Origin: Eimeria necatrix
Lineage: Eukaryota > Apicomplexa > Conoidasida > Eucoccidiorida > Eimeriidae
Length of the DNA stretch: 10,000 nucleotides
Direction: 5' to 3'
Assembly (NCBI RefSeq): GCF_000499385.1
Contig: NW_013653646.1
Span: 2,501 to 12,500, forward strand
Numbering within the stretch: position 1 is the stretch's first letter; every line of letters starts with the position of its first letter. Under the pieces are notes generated by a model. It was not told the DNA's origin. It did no database searches and was given only the letters and a program-made list of their open reading frames with translations. Both the position numbers and the translations under genes were made by a program. Positions 1-7,410 of this stretch are shown here, piece by piece.

Positions 1-115
1 CATGAACCTTTTCTGTGCAGCATATGCAGAGCTGCATCCCCACATTTTGGCTCTTGCTTCTCACAAGCACTCCAAGGCCTACGCCGCAATAGGCCTGGGC
101 TGCTTCGCTGAGGTG

Positions 116-183
<68 letters not shown>

Positions 184-401
184 CACTGCAGGCCCCACAC
201 GCCTAAGATTTTGAGGGTAGTATGCGTTTGCTGCAGCACCGGCTGATTTGCTGCTGCTGCTGCTGCTGCTTGGCTGCAGCAGCAGGTTTGCTGCAGCTTT
301 GCTGCAGCGTTCGACATGCTGCTGCTGCTGCTGCTGCTGCTTGGCTACAGCAGCGCGTTTGCTGCTGCTTTCCCGCGACTTTCGAGATGCCGCTGCTGCT
401 G

Positions 402-434
<33 letters not shown>

Positions 435-584
435 AGGTGTTCCGGGAGATGGGTGCTGCTGCAGTGCCCTACGCGTCGCTGCCAGCAGTGCTGAAGGCTG
501 TTGCTGAAGGTGTGCTGCAGCAGGAAGATGAGGACTGCAGACGCAACGCCTGCTTCTGCCTCAGCGTCATCTACGAGGTCAGCT

Positions 585-627
<43 letters not shown>

Positions 628-1286
628 ATTGGGGCGGCGTTTGCTGTTGCTGCTGCTGCTGCTGCTGCTATTGGGGCGGCGTTTGCTGTTGCTGCTGCTG
701 CTATTGGGGCGGCGTTTGCTGTTGCTGCTGCTGCTGCTGCTATTGGGGAGGCGTTTGCTGTTGCTGGTGTTGCTGCTGGGGAGGCGCTTGCTGCTGCAGC
801 TGCTGTTGGGGCGGTGCTTGCTGCTGCTGCTGCTGCTGGGGCGGCGCTTACTGCTGCTGTTGGGGCGGCTGTTGCTGCTGCTGTTGCTGCTCTTGGTGCG
901 GCCTCTACATCTGCTGGAACTGCTGAGGAAACTCTGCTGCTGCTGCTGTTGCTGCTGCTGTTCTTTTTCTGCTGCAAGCCTTTCGTGGATAGAGAACTAT
1001 TCTGTTGCTGCTGTAATGTCTGCTGCTGCACCTGGTTTGACCTCTGCGGCGCATCTGCTGCTCCTTTTGTTGCTGCAGCAGCAGCTCTTTTGCCTTTCTG
1101 GGCGTGTGGCAGCAGGAGCTGTTGCTTGGCTGGCGCCGTTTTGCTGCTGCTGCTGCTGCAGCTGCTGCAGCAAAGGTTCTTATCTTGTTGGTGTCTTGCA
1201 GGTTGCGGGAACGTCTCCAGCTGTTAGCAGCAAAACAATGGAGTTCTTGCGGCTGCTGCACCCCATTTTTAGGTCCCGCGAAGTGA

Positions 1287-1329
<43 letters not shown>

Positions 1330-2449
1330 CTGCGGCGTTTGCTGGTGGGGCTGTATCTGCTGCTGCGGCTTTGCTGCTGGTCGTTTAGCTGCTTTGGCGA
1401 GTGAGACGGCCGCGTTTGAGCGCGCAGGCTCGGCGTCGAGGGTTTAGGGTTTAGGGTTTAGGGTTTAGGGTTTAGGGTTTAGGGTTTGGGCCTGCAGGAG
1501 CTGAACAAGTCGGAACAAAGCACCATCGACAACGCGTGTTCGGCTGTTGCTGCTATGCTGCTGCAAGAGCCTGCGGGGCTGCCGCTGGAGAAAGTTTTCG
1601 TTTTGCTGCTGTCGCATTTGCCCTTAGCAGCAGATCGAGAAGAAAGCAAAATGGTGCTGCAGGCGCTGCTGCAGCTAGCTGCCAAGCACCCCGACTTGGT
1701 GCTGCAGCACGCCCAGCAGTTCATGTTTGTGAGGCCCGCCACCCCAGCTAGCTGCATGGCTAGCCGGCTAGCCATGCAGCTAGCCACACAGCTAGCCACA
1801 CGGCTAGCCAGCTAGCCACGCAGCTAGCCAGCCAGCCACACAGCTAGCCAAATAGCCACACAACTAGCCACCCAGCTAGCCAGCTGCCCAACCACTTACC
1901 AGCTAGCTAGCTAGCTATGCGGCCAGACAGCTAGCCAGATAGCTAGCCAGCTAGCTAGCTAGTTAGCTAGCTGGCTAGGTCCCTAGGCGCACTTGGATAG
2001 CGGAGTATGCAGCCGAGGCTAGCCAGATAAGCTGCAGATTGGCTAGCTAGCTGGCTAGCTAGCTAGCTAGCTAGTTAGGTGTGCAGCCAGCTAGCTAGAC
2101 AGCTAGTTAGATAGCCAGCGTCTTAGGCTTAGAGCCAGCTAGCTGCCTAGCCGGCTAGAGAGCCAGCTAGCCAGGCATGCACACGGCTAGCTAGCTAGCT
2201 AGTGACTAGCTAGCTAGCTAGCTAGCTAGCTAGCTAGCTGGGGCTCTTGCTGCGTGTGCGCAGGCCTGCGCCTGCGAGGCCTCGTTCCCAGGAGCAGCGC
2301 GGCGGCTGGGCCCCGAGCTGACAGCAGCAGCGCAGCAGCTGCTGCAGCAAATGGCCAGAAACCCGCAGCTGCCAGCAGGCACTTTGGAGGCCCTTGCTGC
2401 TAGTCTGCAGCAGAAACCCTACGCCCTGGCCTTCCTCAGACAGGGCTAG
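1..2449 (+). CDS. IPO4: Importin-beta family nuclear import receptor, importin-4/Kap123-like, C-terminal five exons (5' partial)
   Basis: Proposed exons are (<1)-112, 437-577, 1202-1282, 1498-1728 and 2264-2449 (stop TAG 2447-2449). The four internal introns are GT-AG and all phase 0: GAG|GTGTGC, GAG|GTCAGC, GAA|GTGAGC, TTT|GTGAGG. The joined protein has amphipathic HEAT-like helices. Blocks AYAAIGLGCFAE/VFREMGAAAVPYA, then CRRNACFCLSVIYE, then DNACSAVAAMLLQEP and LSHLPLAADREESK follow, in order and spacing, the C-terminus of importin-4 (the SNAIFGMGVLAE and DNICGALARLL region). Known family role: Ran-GTP-regulated carriage of cargo such as ribosomal proteins and histones through nuclear pores. 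The first exon may begin at position 21, after the acceptor-like tract ending TTCTGTGCAG. The second intron (578-1201) is in frame and stop-free, so its retention would not break the protein. Importin-5 is the main alternative; importin-4 fits better. The N-terminal bulk lies upstream of the window. Confidence 0.8.
116..181 (+). repeat. (CTG)n run at the 5' end of importin intron 1
   Basis: About 22 near-perfect CTG units start just inside the 5' splice site (intron 113-436). The rest of that intron is further CTG clusters separated by short unique pieces and ends ...CTGCTGCAG, so the repeat itself provides the acceptor. Read through, the frame meets a stop at 212-214, so this stretch must be spliced out. 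Confidence 0.9.
629..890 (+). repeat. 33-42 bp minisatellite in importin intron 2
   Basis: A unit beginning TTGGGGCGGCG(T/C)TTGCTG followed by a variable number of CTG triplets recurs at about 629, 671, 704 and 742. More diverged units follow at about 777, 806, 837 and 860. Unit length changes mainly by triplet number. The core can be read as Leu-Leu-Gly-Arg-Arg-Leu in the same frame as the flanking exons, so retention would add a leucine-rich segment. The simplest reading is intronic. Confidence 0.8.
1289..1330 (+). repeat. (CTG)n run in importin intron 3
   Basis: About twelve CTG units follow the donor GAA|GTGAGC at 1283. The intron continues with CTG-rich sequence and a telomere-like array before its acceptor at 1496-1497. 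Confidence 0.85.
1440..1490 (+). repeat. Telomere-like (TTTAGGG)n array at the end of importin intron 3
   Basis: Six tandem TTTAGGG heptamers plus a degenerate TTTGGG lie directly before the acceptor CCTGCAG|GAG at 1491-1498. The array occupies the usual polypyrimidine and branch-point region. It also holds TAG in the frame of the upstream exon (1445-1447), so failure to splice ends translation there. The heptamer matches the coccidian/plant telomere unit, but unique sequence on both sides makes it interstitial. Confidence 0.92.
1744..2240 (+). repeat. Degenerate (GCTA)n tetranucleotide array in importin intron 4
   Basis: About 500 bp are built from GCTAGC/GCTAGCCA/GCTAGCTA units, with interruptions such as CACA, CAGCC and short unique inserts (for example around 1980-2030). 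The unit is self-complementary, so single strands could fold on themselves. The array ends a few bases before the tract GGGCTCTTGCTGCGTGTGCGCAG that forms the last acceptor (AG 2262-2263). A second array of this kind lies in a MAPEG-gene intron at 8456-9218. Confidence 0.93.
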
Positions 2450-2485
2450 GGTTTAGGGTTTAGGGTTTAGGGTTTAGGGTTTGGG
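2447..2485 (+). repeat. Telomere-like (TTTAGGG)n array overlapping the importin stop codon
   Basis: Four to five TTTAGGG heptamers run from the stop codon into the 3' flank and degrade to TTTGGGGG. The importin stop TAG (2447-2449) is the TAG of the first, partial heptamer. Confidence 0.92.
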
Positions 2486-3100
2486 GGTTGGCCTGAACCC
2501 CAAACCCCACACCCGGGTACAGTCTTTATTTCCTTCGTTTGCTTTGCATTTCGGTCTCTGTCAAACGGGCTTGCTGCTGCTACTGCAGCAGCAGCTGCTG
2601 CTGCTGCAGCAGCAGCTGCTGCTGCTGCAGCAGCTGCTGCTGCAGCAGCTGCTGCTGCAGCTGCTGCAGCTGCTGCAGCAATTGCTGCTGCTGGCAGGAC
2701 TTGCTGCCCTCCAGTTTCGCTGGTGGCCGCTTTGGGCGCAGCAACTGTAGCAGCAGCCAGCAGCTGCAGCAGCTGCAGCAGCTGCTGCTACTGCTGCGGC
2801 AGCAGCGCTGACTGCTGCTGCAGCAGCATCATTGCTGCTGGAGCAGCATCACTGACCGCTGCTGCTGCTGCGCTGCAGCAGCAGCATTTGGGACTGAGGC
2901 AGCAACTTGCTGTAGTTTTGGCTGCTCCGTAGCGCCGCCTTTATACCATTTGCATGCACAGAGCAGCAGCTGCTGCTGAGACTGGGGAAAAGCAGCAGCA
3001 GCAGCAGCGGCTGCAGCAGCTGCTGCTGAGACTGGGGAAAAGCAGCAGCAGCAGCAGCAGCGGCTGCTGCAGCTATAGATACAGCCACTTCGCCCGTAGT
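2486..3100. repeat. Spacer rich in CAG/CTG inverted repeats; no gene seen
   Basis: After about 85 bp of non-repetitive 3' flank (to about 2570), the sequence alternates CTG and CAG blocks (2571-2690 and 2740-2890), producing many CTGCAG and CAGCAGCTGCTG palindromes. A 50-bp tandem duplication containing GAGACTGGGGAAAAG occurs at about 2978 and 3028. No frame on either strand resembles a protein beyond Leu, Cys, Ser or Ala runs. The first part is probably the importin 3' UTR. Confidence 0.7.
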
Positions 3101-3104
3101 AAGG

Positions 3105-3895
3105 CCCTTGGGGGCCCCCAAAGGGTACCGGGGGCCCCCAGGGGCCCCACGAGGCCCTCTTGGGGGCCCCCAAAGAGTACCGGGGGCCCCCAAAGGGTAC
3201 CGGGGGCCCCCAGGGGCCCCACGAGGCCCTCTTGGGGGCCCCCCAAAAGGCCCTTTTGAACTTCTCTGGGGGCCCCCTTAGGGGCCCCCACAGTGGCGCA
3301 GAAAAGCCCCAAAAGGGGCCCCACAGTGGTAGCCAAGCACCCTAGAGGGGTCCCTATAGGGGCCCCCTTAATCAGATAAGAAGTCCCAGGGGGCCCCTAC
3401 GGGGGCCCCCATAGGGGCCCCCATTATTTAGTGGGGCCCCCTGTCTAATGAGGCCCACGGGGGCCCCCCTGTAGTCTAATGACCCCGTGGGGGCCCCCTT
3501 CTTGGGGGTCATTAATGGGGCCCCTAGAGAGTCTCTAACAGATGCCCAGCTTGGAGGCTTGAGGGCCAACAGGGGGGCCCCCTGGGGGCCCCTTTTGCCC
3601 GTATAGGGGCCTCGTGGGGGCCCCTATAGGGGCCCCCAGAGGGGCCCCCATAGGGGCCCGCACAGGGGCCCCCATAGGGTCATAGGGCCCCCATCGCAGC
3701 AAAATGCCGCTCAGGGGCCCCCAAGAGGGCCCCCCTTGAGGCCCCCAAGGGGCCCCCCTTGGGGACACCAAGGGGCCCCCTGGGGACCCCCAAGGGCCTC
3801 CTGGGGGGCCCCTGAGGGGCCCCTGGGGGCCCCCAAAGAGGCCCCTTAGGAACCCCTTGGGGTCCCCTGAGGGCCCCCAGGGGCCCCTCTGGGCA
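3105..3895. repeat. GGGGGCCCCC palindrome-rich block, about 790 bp
   Basis: The block consists of dozens of (G)4-6(C)4-6 palindromes separated by short linkers such as AAAGGGTACC, TATA, CAGTGG and TTAATCAGA. A 72-bp tandem duplication is visible: AAAGGGTACC starts at 3120 and again at 3192, each followed by matching sequence to the next CTCTTGGGGG. GC content is extreme. Open frames here are Gly/Pro-rich by-products of the repeat. No gene was recognised. Confidence 0.88.
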
Positions 3896-3917
3896 TGAGC
3901 AAGGCACTTGCAGCCGT

Positions 3918-3959
<42 letters not shown>

Positions 3960-4269
3960 ATGTTAGTGCTTCTTTCTTTTCCTTTTTTAAGTCTTTTAAT
4001 TCCTTTTCTGGTCAGTTTCTTTGATAAAAAATAAAACAAATAAATGCCAATTTAACTGTCAATGAACTATACAATGATGAGTCAATCAAAAGAAGCAAAA
4101 AGATGTTAAGAACAACCCCTGGGCACTAGAGGCCGCGCGGAGCGCCAGCTGCTGCTGCCGCTGCTGCTGCTGCTGCGCTGCTGCTGCTTCTGCGCTGCTG
4201 CTGCTGCTGCGCTGCTGCTGCTGCTGCGCTGCTGTTGCCGCAGCAGCAGCAGCAGCCCCGCTTCGCCGA
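3896..4269. other. Gene-free spacer: CAG run, AT-rich stretch, CTG cluster
   Basis: A (CAG)n run of about 13 units lies at 3920-3958. It is followed by about 150 bp of AT-rich, apparently non-coding sequence (3960-4110), then a CTG cluster interrupted by GCTGCG at 4147-4257. No coding or RNA gene was identified. Confidence 0.7.
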
Positions 4270-4287
4270 GGGTTTAGGGTTTAGGGT
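4270..4287 (+). repeat. Short telomere-like array (about 2.5 TTTAGGG units)
   Basis: GGGTTTAGGGTTTAGGGT follows GCCGAG, much as the array at 1440 follows GTCGAG. It lies in the spacer between the convergent importin and TIM44 genes. Confidence 0.85.
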
Positions 4288-4735
4288 CACCAGACGGGTT
4301 CATTGCCGATAATGGCGATTTCCCTGATCTGCAGCAGCGCAGCAGCAGCAGCAGCAGCAGCAGCAAACAGAAGCAAAAAGAAAAAACAAATAAACAAAAT
4401 TTCCCTTTTAAGTGCTCCTTGGTGATAATGAGGTGTCTGTACACCCCAAAAAGCATTTGCATTTCCCTATTTTAGTCAAAAACACTTTTTGCTCATTTGC
4501 TGCTGAAGTGCTGCTGCTGCTGCTGCAGCAACACTGCAGCACTGCAGCAGAGGCGCTGTGGGAACTTGAAGACCGCAGCAGCAGACAGCAGCAGCAGCAC
4601 GCCGCAGCAACAGCCACAGCAGCGCTCCACCGCAGCAGCAGCAGCAGCAGCAGCAGGAAAGCCAGGAAGCAAAGCAGCCCGTTTTCGAGCTAGCGGCAGC
4701 AGCAACAATGAGAAATGAATGGAAAGTGGAATTAA
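4288..4735. other. Spacer beyond the TIM44 3' end; no gene seen
   Basis: It contains mixed CAG runs (4333-4366, 4633-4657), an AT-rich patch (4370-4410) and unique sequence around 4410-4500. Short open frames on both strands consist of repeat-derived residues and show no family similarity. Part of it may be the TIM44 3' UTR, transcribed leftwards. Confidence 0.55.
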
Positions 4736-4820
4736 ATCAAAGTTTGAACATTTTAATTAAAATTAAAAAGTTCAATAAACATTTTAATTTTAATTTTAAT
4801 TAAAATTGAAATTAAAATAC
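4736..4820. repeat. AT-rich palindromic segment at the TIM44 3' end
   Basis: Perfect palindromes ATTTTAATTAAAAT (4750-4763) and AATTTTAATTAAAATT (4792-4807) sit in an almost pure A+T stretch immediately after the TIM44 stop (4823-4821 on the minus strand). This stands out against the GC-rich surroundings and is where 3'-end formation would be expected, but no polyadenylation signal can be assigned. Confidence 0.75.
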
Positions 4821-5040
4821 TCAAAAATGAAGTACCATCCAAGGATAAAGAAGACCCGGCGCCTCGGGCTTGGGGTGTCTAGACACCGCAACGGAGTACA
4901 CCACTCGCCGGATGTCATCTGCTGCTCCTTGAATTACTTTTTTTGTTTTTTGATTTCTCAAACAATTTATTTGTTGACATTCAAAACTGTACACAAACCA
5001 CGGACTTTCCCCGCTCTCCACGCCGCTCCGACGCGCCCCT

Positions 5041-5083
<43 letters not shown>

Positions 5084-5203
5084 GCATGCGCGCCAGCCGC
5101 CGCACAGCAGCAGCGTCAAAGACACAGCAGCAGCAGCAGCAGCAGCAGCAAAGATGCACACCCGCCACCGCGCAGCAGACGCGGAAAACTCCAACGGCAG
5201 CAA

Positions 5204-5281
<78 letters not shown>

Positions 5282-5401
5282 AAGTAGCAGCAGCAGCAGC
5301 AGCCGCACCAAACGAAGTGTCTCCTCGTCTCCCAGCAAGTAGGCGCTAATGATGTGCTCAGCCACCACGCTCTGCAGCAGCTCGTGCAGCTCAGATAGCC
5401 T

Positions 5402-5445
<44 letters not shown>

Positions 5446-5554
5446 TTGAAGAGGGGGCTGCAGCAGCTCTATGGAGGCCCTCGCGGAAGCGAAAACAGCA
5501 GCACCAGTCGTTGCAGCAGCACGGCCGCAGCAGCAAGACTGCAGCAGCACGACT

Positions 5555-5586
<32 letters not shown>

Positions 5587-5753
5587 GACACATGAAGAAA
5601 GCTGTAGAGACAGCGCTGCAGTGTATGTACACCTGAAAGTGGGGTCCAGGGCCTTCATTTCCCTTATCGATGCTGCTATTTCTGTCTCCTTAAAAAGCTG
5701 CCCCACAAGGGGATTCTCTGCATGCAAGCAGCAGCAACTCGCCCCACACACAA

Positions 5754-5785
<32 letters not shown>

Positions 5786-5910
5786 GGTGCTGCTGCAGCG
5801 CAGCGCTTGCTGCTGCTGCTGTGACACACCAGCTGCAGCAGAAGCAGCAAAGGCTGCTGTCGCTGTCGCCAGCCAACACTGCAGTCCACCGCCCCGCCAG
5901 CCTGTGCTGC

Positions 5911-5965
<55 letters not shown>

Positions 5966-6083
5966 ACTTACCGAAGAAGTTTTGCAGGAAAGGCATGTCC
6001 CGGAGGCGGGATCCAAATCGATCCCAGGCGGTTTCGTTGGAGAGGACGAGGGCAGTTTGCTGCGGCTCTTCCTCCCCAGCATC

Positions 6084-6129
<46 letters not shown>

Positions 6130-6638
6130 GGGTCGGCCGCGTCTTGCTGCTGCTGCGCGGCTTGCTGCTGCTGCTGCTGCAGCTGCTGCTTGTAGCGCTT
6201 GACGGCCATGCGCTGCCTCCACTGTGCTGCCTTCTGCACAGCCACGGGCTCGTCTCTGAAGACATTTGCTGCTTTTGCTGCTAGCTGCTGCAGCGCAGCA
6301 GCAGCAGCAGCAGCAGCGCGGAAAGCCCTGCTGCTGTGCCGGCCGATGGCTCGAAAAGTCTCCTTCTCCATTGCCTTGTCTTTCAGCTGCTGCTGCTTCT
6401 CCAGCAGTTGCAGCCGCAGCCGCCGCAGGTGCTGCAGCGCGCGGCCAGTGTGCTGCTGCGTGCCGCTTGCTGCTGCTGTTGCTGCTGCTGCAGCAGCAGC
6501 AGCAGCTTCCTGCAGCCGAGACCCCACAGTCTGCGTTTGCTTCGAAAGTGCTGAAGCCCGCAGCTCTTCCATGGCCTTCCGCAGCTCCGGGTTTTTCTGG
6601 AGGTCTTCTTGGACTTGGTCAAGTACCATTTTAATAAA

Positions 6639-6708
<70 letters not shown>

Positions 6709-6767
6709 CGCCCGCGAGCGCGCTGCTGGTCCTCTTTTCCCGCGTCTCCAGAGCCTTGGGGACCCGC

Positions 6768-6807
<40 letters not shown>

Positions 6808-6983
6808 AGGTGGCGCAGCAGCGCTGCTGCGGGCAGCCTGTGCTGCAGCAACTGCTGCTGCCGCTGCTGCAGCAGCAGCAGCAACTGCTGCTGCTGCAAC
6901 AGACCTCCAGAGGCCCTAAAACCTCCAGACCCCAGTGCGCGGGCTGCAGCCCGGCGCGCAGCCGCCGGCAACGCCCTGTGCAT
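4821..6983 (-). CDS. TIM44: TIM44, mitochondrial inner-membrane import motor tether
   Basis: Exon 1 is 6983-5972 (337 codons plus one base), ending TTCG|GTAAGT. Exon 2 is 5717-5633; exon 3 is 5399-5309; the last exon ends at TGA 4823-4821 and begins at 5038 (phase 1) or further upstream. Phases match at G|AG and AG|G, giving NFF-ENPLVGQLFKETEI and ALDPTF-RLSELHELL. The N-terminus MHRALPAAARRAAARALG is a mitochondrial presequence type. SFIKMVLDQVQEDLQKNPEL (about residues 115-134) and NETAWDRF precede the C-terminal Tim44 domain, with AEHIISAYLLGDEETL, then FVYSFECQQINCLRN and DDIRRVVYSVAVSR (family counterparts GPVLIVTFQAQQVMVVRN and DKVMRMLYVWALCR). Known role: anchors mtHsp70 to the TIM23 channel on the matrix side. 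Ser runs (about 60-71 and 99-113), Ala runs (160-168, 223-230) and a Gln run (286-299) are coding insertions. The join between exon 3 and the last exon is unresolved; about 45 family residues are missing or replaced. Confidence 0.9.
5041..5091 (-). repeat. (CTG)n run (minus strand) before the last TIM44 exon
   Basis: About 17 units, read CTG on the gene strand, end in CTGCAG|GGGCGCG, so the run can act as an intron end with acceptor at 5040-5039. It is also open in the frame of the last exon, encoding an alanine run that joins VFDAAAVRRLARML to GARRSGVESGESPW. Intron and coding insert are both possible. Confidence 0.8.
5128..5301 (-). repeat. CTG-type runs in the TIM44 exon 3 to last-exon interval
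   Basis: A run at 5128-5150 and an interrupted run (CTG with scattered TTG) at 5196-5301 flank about 45 bp of unique sequence (5151-5195). On the gene strand that sequence holds GTTGGAG|TTTTCCGCG, the only AG in this interval apart from those in the repeat ends. Confidence 0.7.
5402..5584 (-). repeat. CTG-type runs in TIM44 intron 2
   Basis: CTG runs on the gene strand at 5584-5557 and 5444-5402 bracket about 110 bp of CAG/CTG-rich unique sequence. The second run ends CTGCAG|G at the acceptor of exon 3 (AG 5401-5400). Confidence 0.85.
5755..5965 (-). repeat. CAG-type runs in TIM44 intron 1
   Basis: Runs at 5965-5906 and 5785-5755 read CAG on the gene strand, the opposite sense to the runs in introns 2 and 3. 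The intron spans 5971-5718, from GTAAGT to TGCATGCAG. Confidence 0.8.
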
Positions 6984-6990
6984 CGTTTGT

Positions 6991-7032
6991 AAACCCTAAA
7001 CCCTAAACCCTAAACCCTAAACCCTAAACCCT
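6991..7032 (-). repeat. Telomere-like array in the TIM44 5' leader
   Basis: Six perfect heptamers, CCCTAAA on the plus strand and TTTAGGG on the TIM44 strand. The array ends 7 bp upstream of the proposed start codon (6983-6981), so it is likely part of the 5' UTR or core promoter. Confidence 0.93.
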
Positions 7033-7038
7033 CATCAG

Positions 7039-7066
7039 CGGCCTACCCAGCAGCGAGGGTAGGCCG
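7039..7066. other. Perfect 10-bp-stem hairpin in telomere-array spacer
   Basis: CGGCCTACCC (7039-7048) and GGGTAGGCCG (7057-7066) are exact reverse complements around the 8-nt loop AGCAGCGA. It lies between the first and second telomere-like arrays upstream of TIM44. No tRNA or other known RNA fold was recognised. It could be a structured UTR element, a site for a palindrome-binding protein, or chance. Confidence 0.7.
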
Positions 7067-7127
7067 GGTCGAAGCAAAAAGCAGGGAAAAGAGTCCCGTG
7101 GTCCAGAAAGGGTTAAAGATATGCTTC

Positions 7128-7172
7128 TAAACCCTAAACCCTAAACCCTAAACCCTAAACCCTAAACCCTAA
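7128..7172 (-). repeat. Telomere-like (CCCTAAA)n array
   Basis: Six heptamers in CCCTAAA orientation on the plus strand, after about 95 bp of unique spacer and before a GC-rich spacer (7173-7264). Confidence 0.93.
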
Positions 7173-7264
7173 AACGGAGCCTGCTCGCGGCCTCGCTCCG
7201 GTGGCTGGTCGCTCTTTTTCGACTGGCTCTAAGAAAGCTGCATTTAAGCGAAATTCAGGGCTTC

Positions 7265-7327
7265 AAACCCTAAACCCTAAACCCTAAACCCTAAACCCTA
7301 GTTTACTAAGGCCAAACCCTAAACCCT
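7265..7327 (-). repeat. Telomere-like (CCCTAAA)n array, interrupted
   Basis: Five heptamers (7265-7300), the insert GTTTACTAAGGCC, and two more units (7314-7327). This is the last array in CCCTAAA orientation before the orientation changes. Confidence 0.9.
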
Positions 7328-7333
7328 TAAACA

Positions 7334-7356
7334 CCACAGAACTCCAGCTTCTGTGG
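7334..7356. other. Perfect 8-bp-stem hairpin at the array orientation switch
   Basis: CCACAGAA (7334-7341) and TTCTGTGG (7349-7356) are exact inverted repeats around the 7-nt loop CTCCAGC. It lies in the unique spacer (7328-7410) between the last CCCTAAA array and the first TTTAGGG array. Confidence 0.65.
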
Positions 7357-7410
7357 GGCCAGCAACGGGGCTGCCTTGGCGGGCGCTCTTCGACTGTGAA
7401 GGTCACGGCG

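Noticed and set aside
248..1447. A 399-codon open frame of Leu, Ala and Cys runs on the plus strand
   Set aside because: It is an accident of in-frame CTG runs. It contains two real importin exons in the same frame, but the rest is repeat with clear GT-AG borders and it lacks the upstream exon continuity.
3073..3336. Gly/Pro-rich collagen-like frames on both strands
   Set aside because: Produced by GGGGGCCCCC repeats, which are open in several frames at once. No splice or family evidence.
4432..4887. Possible terminal inverted repeats: GGTGTCTGTACACCCC (4432-4447) and GGGGTGTCTAGACACC (4872-4887)
   Set aside because: Similarity covers only about 16 bp with mismatches, and the right copy is inside TIM44 coding sequence (SVAVSRHPKP), so a mobile element ending there is unlikely.
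4806..5342. Plus-strand 178-codon frame with long Ser runs, and a parallel Gln/Ala frame
   Set aside because: Antisense to the last TIM44 exons and introns. Its unique part (4806-5030) is the complement of the conserved Tim44 C-terminus, which explains the sequence.
6199..6999. Plus-strand 266-codon frame rich in Ala, Cys, Leu and Ser
   Set aside because: Exact antisense of TIM44 exon 1, whose minus-strand reading has presequence, Tim44-like helices and a good splice donor.
7033..7127. tRNA or snRNA gene in the spacer with the hairpin
   Set aside because: No cloverleaf, A/B box pair or recognisable snRNA motif could be traced by eye; only a single hairpin is certain.
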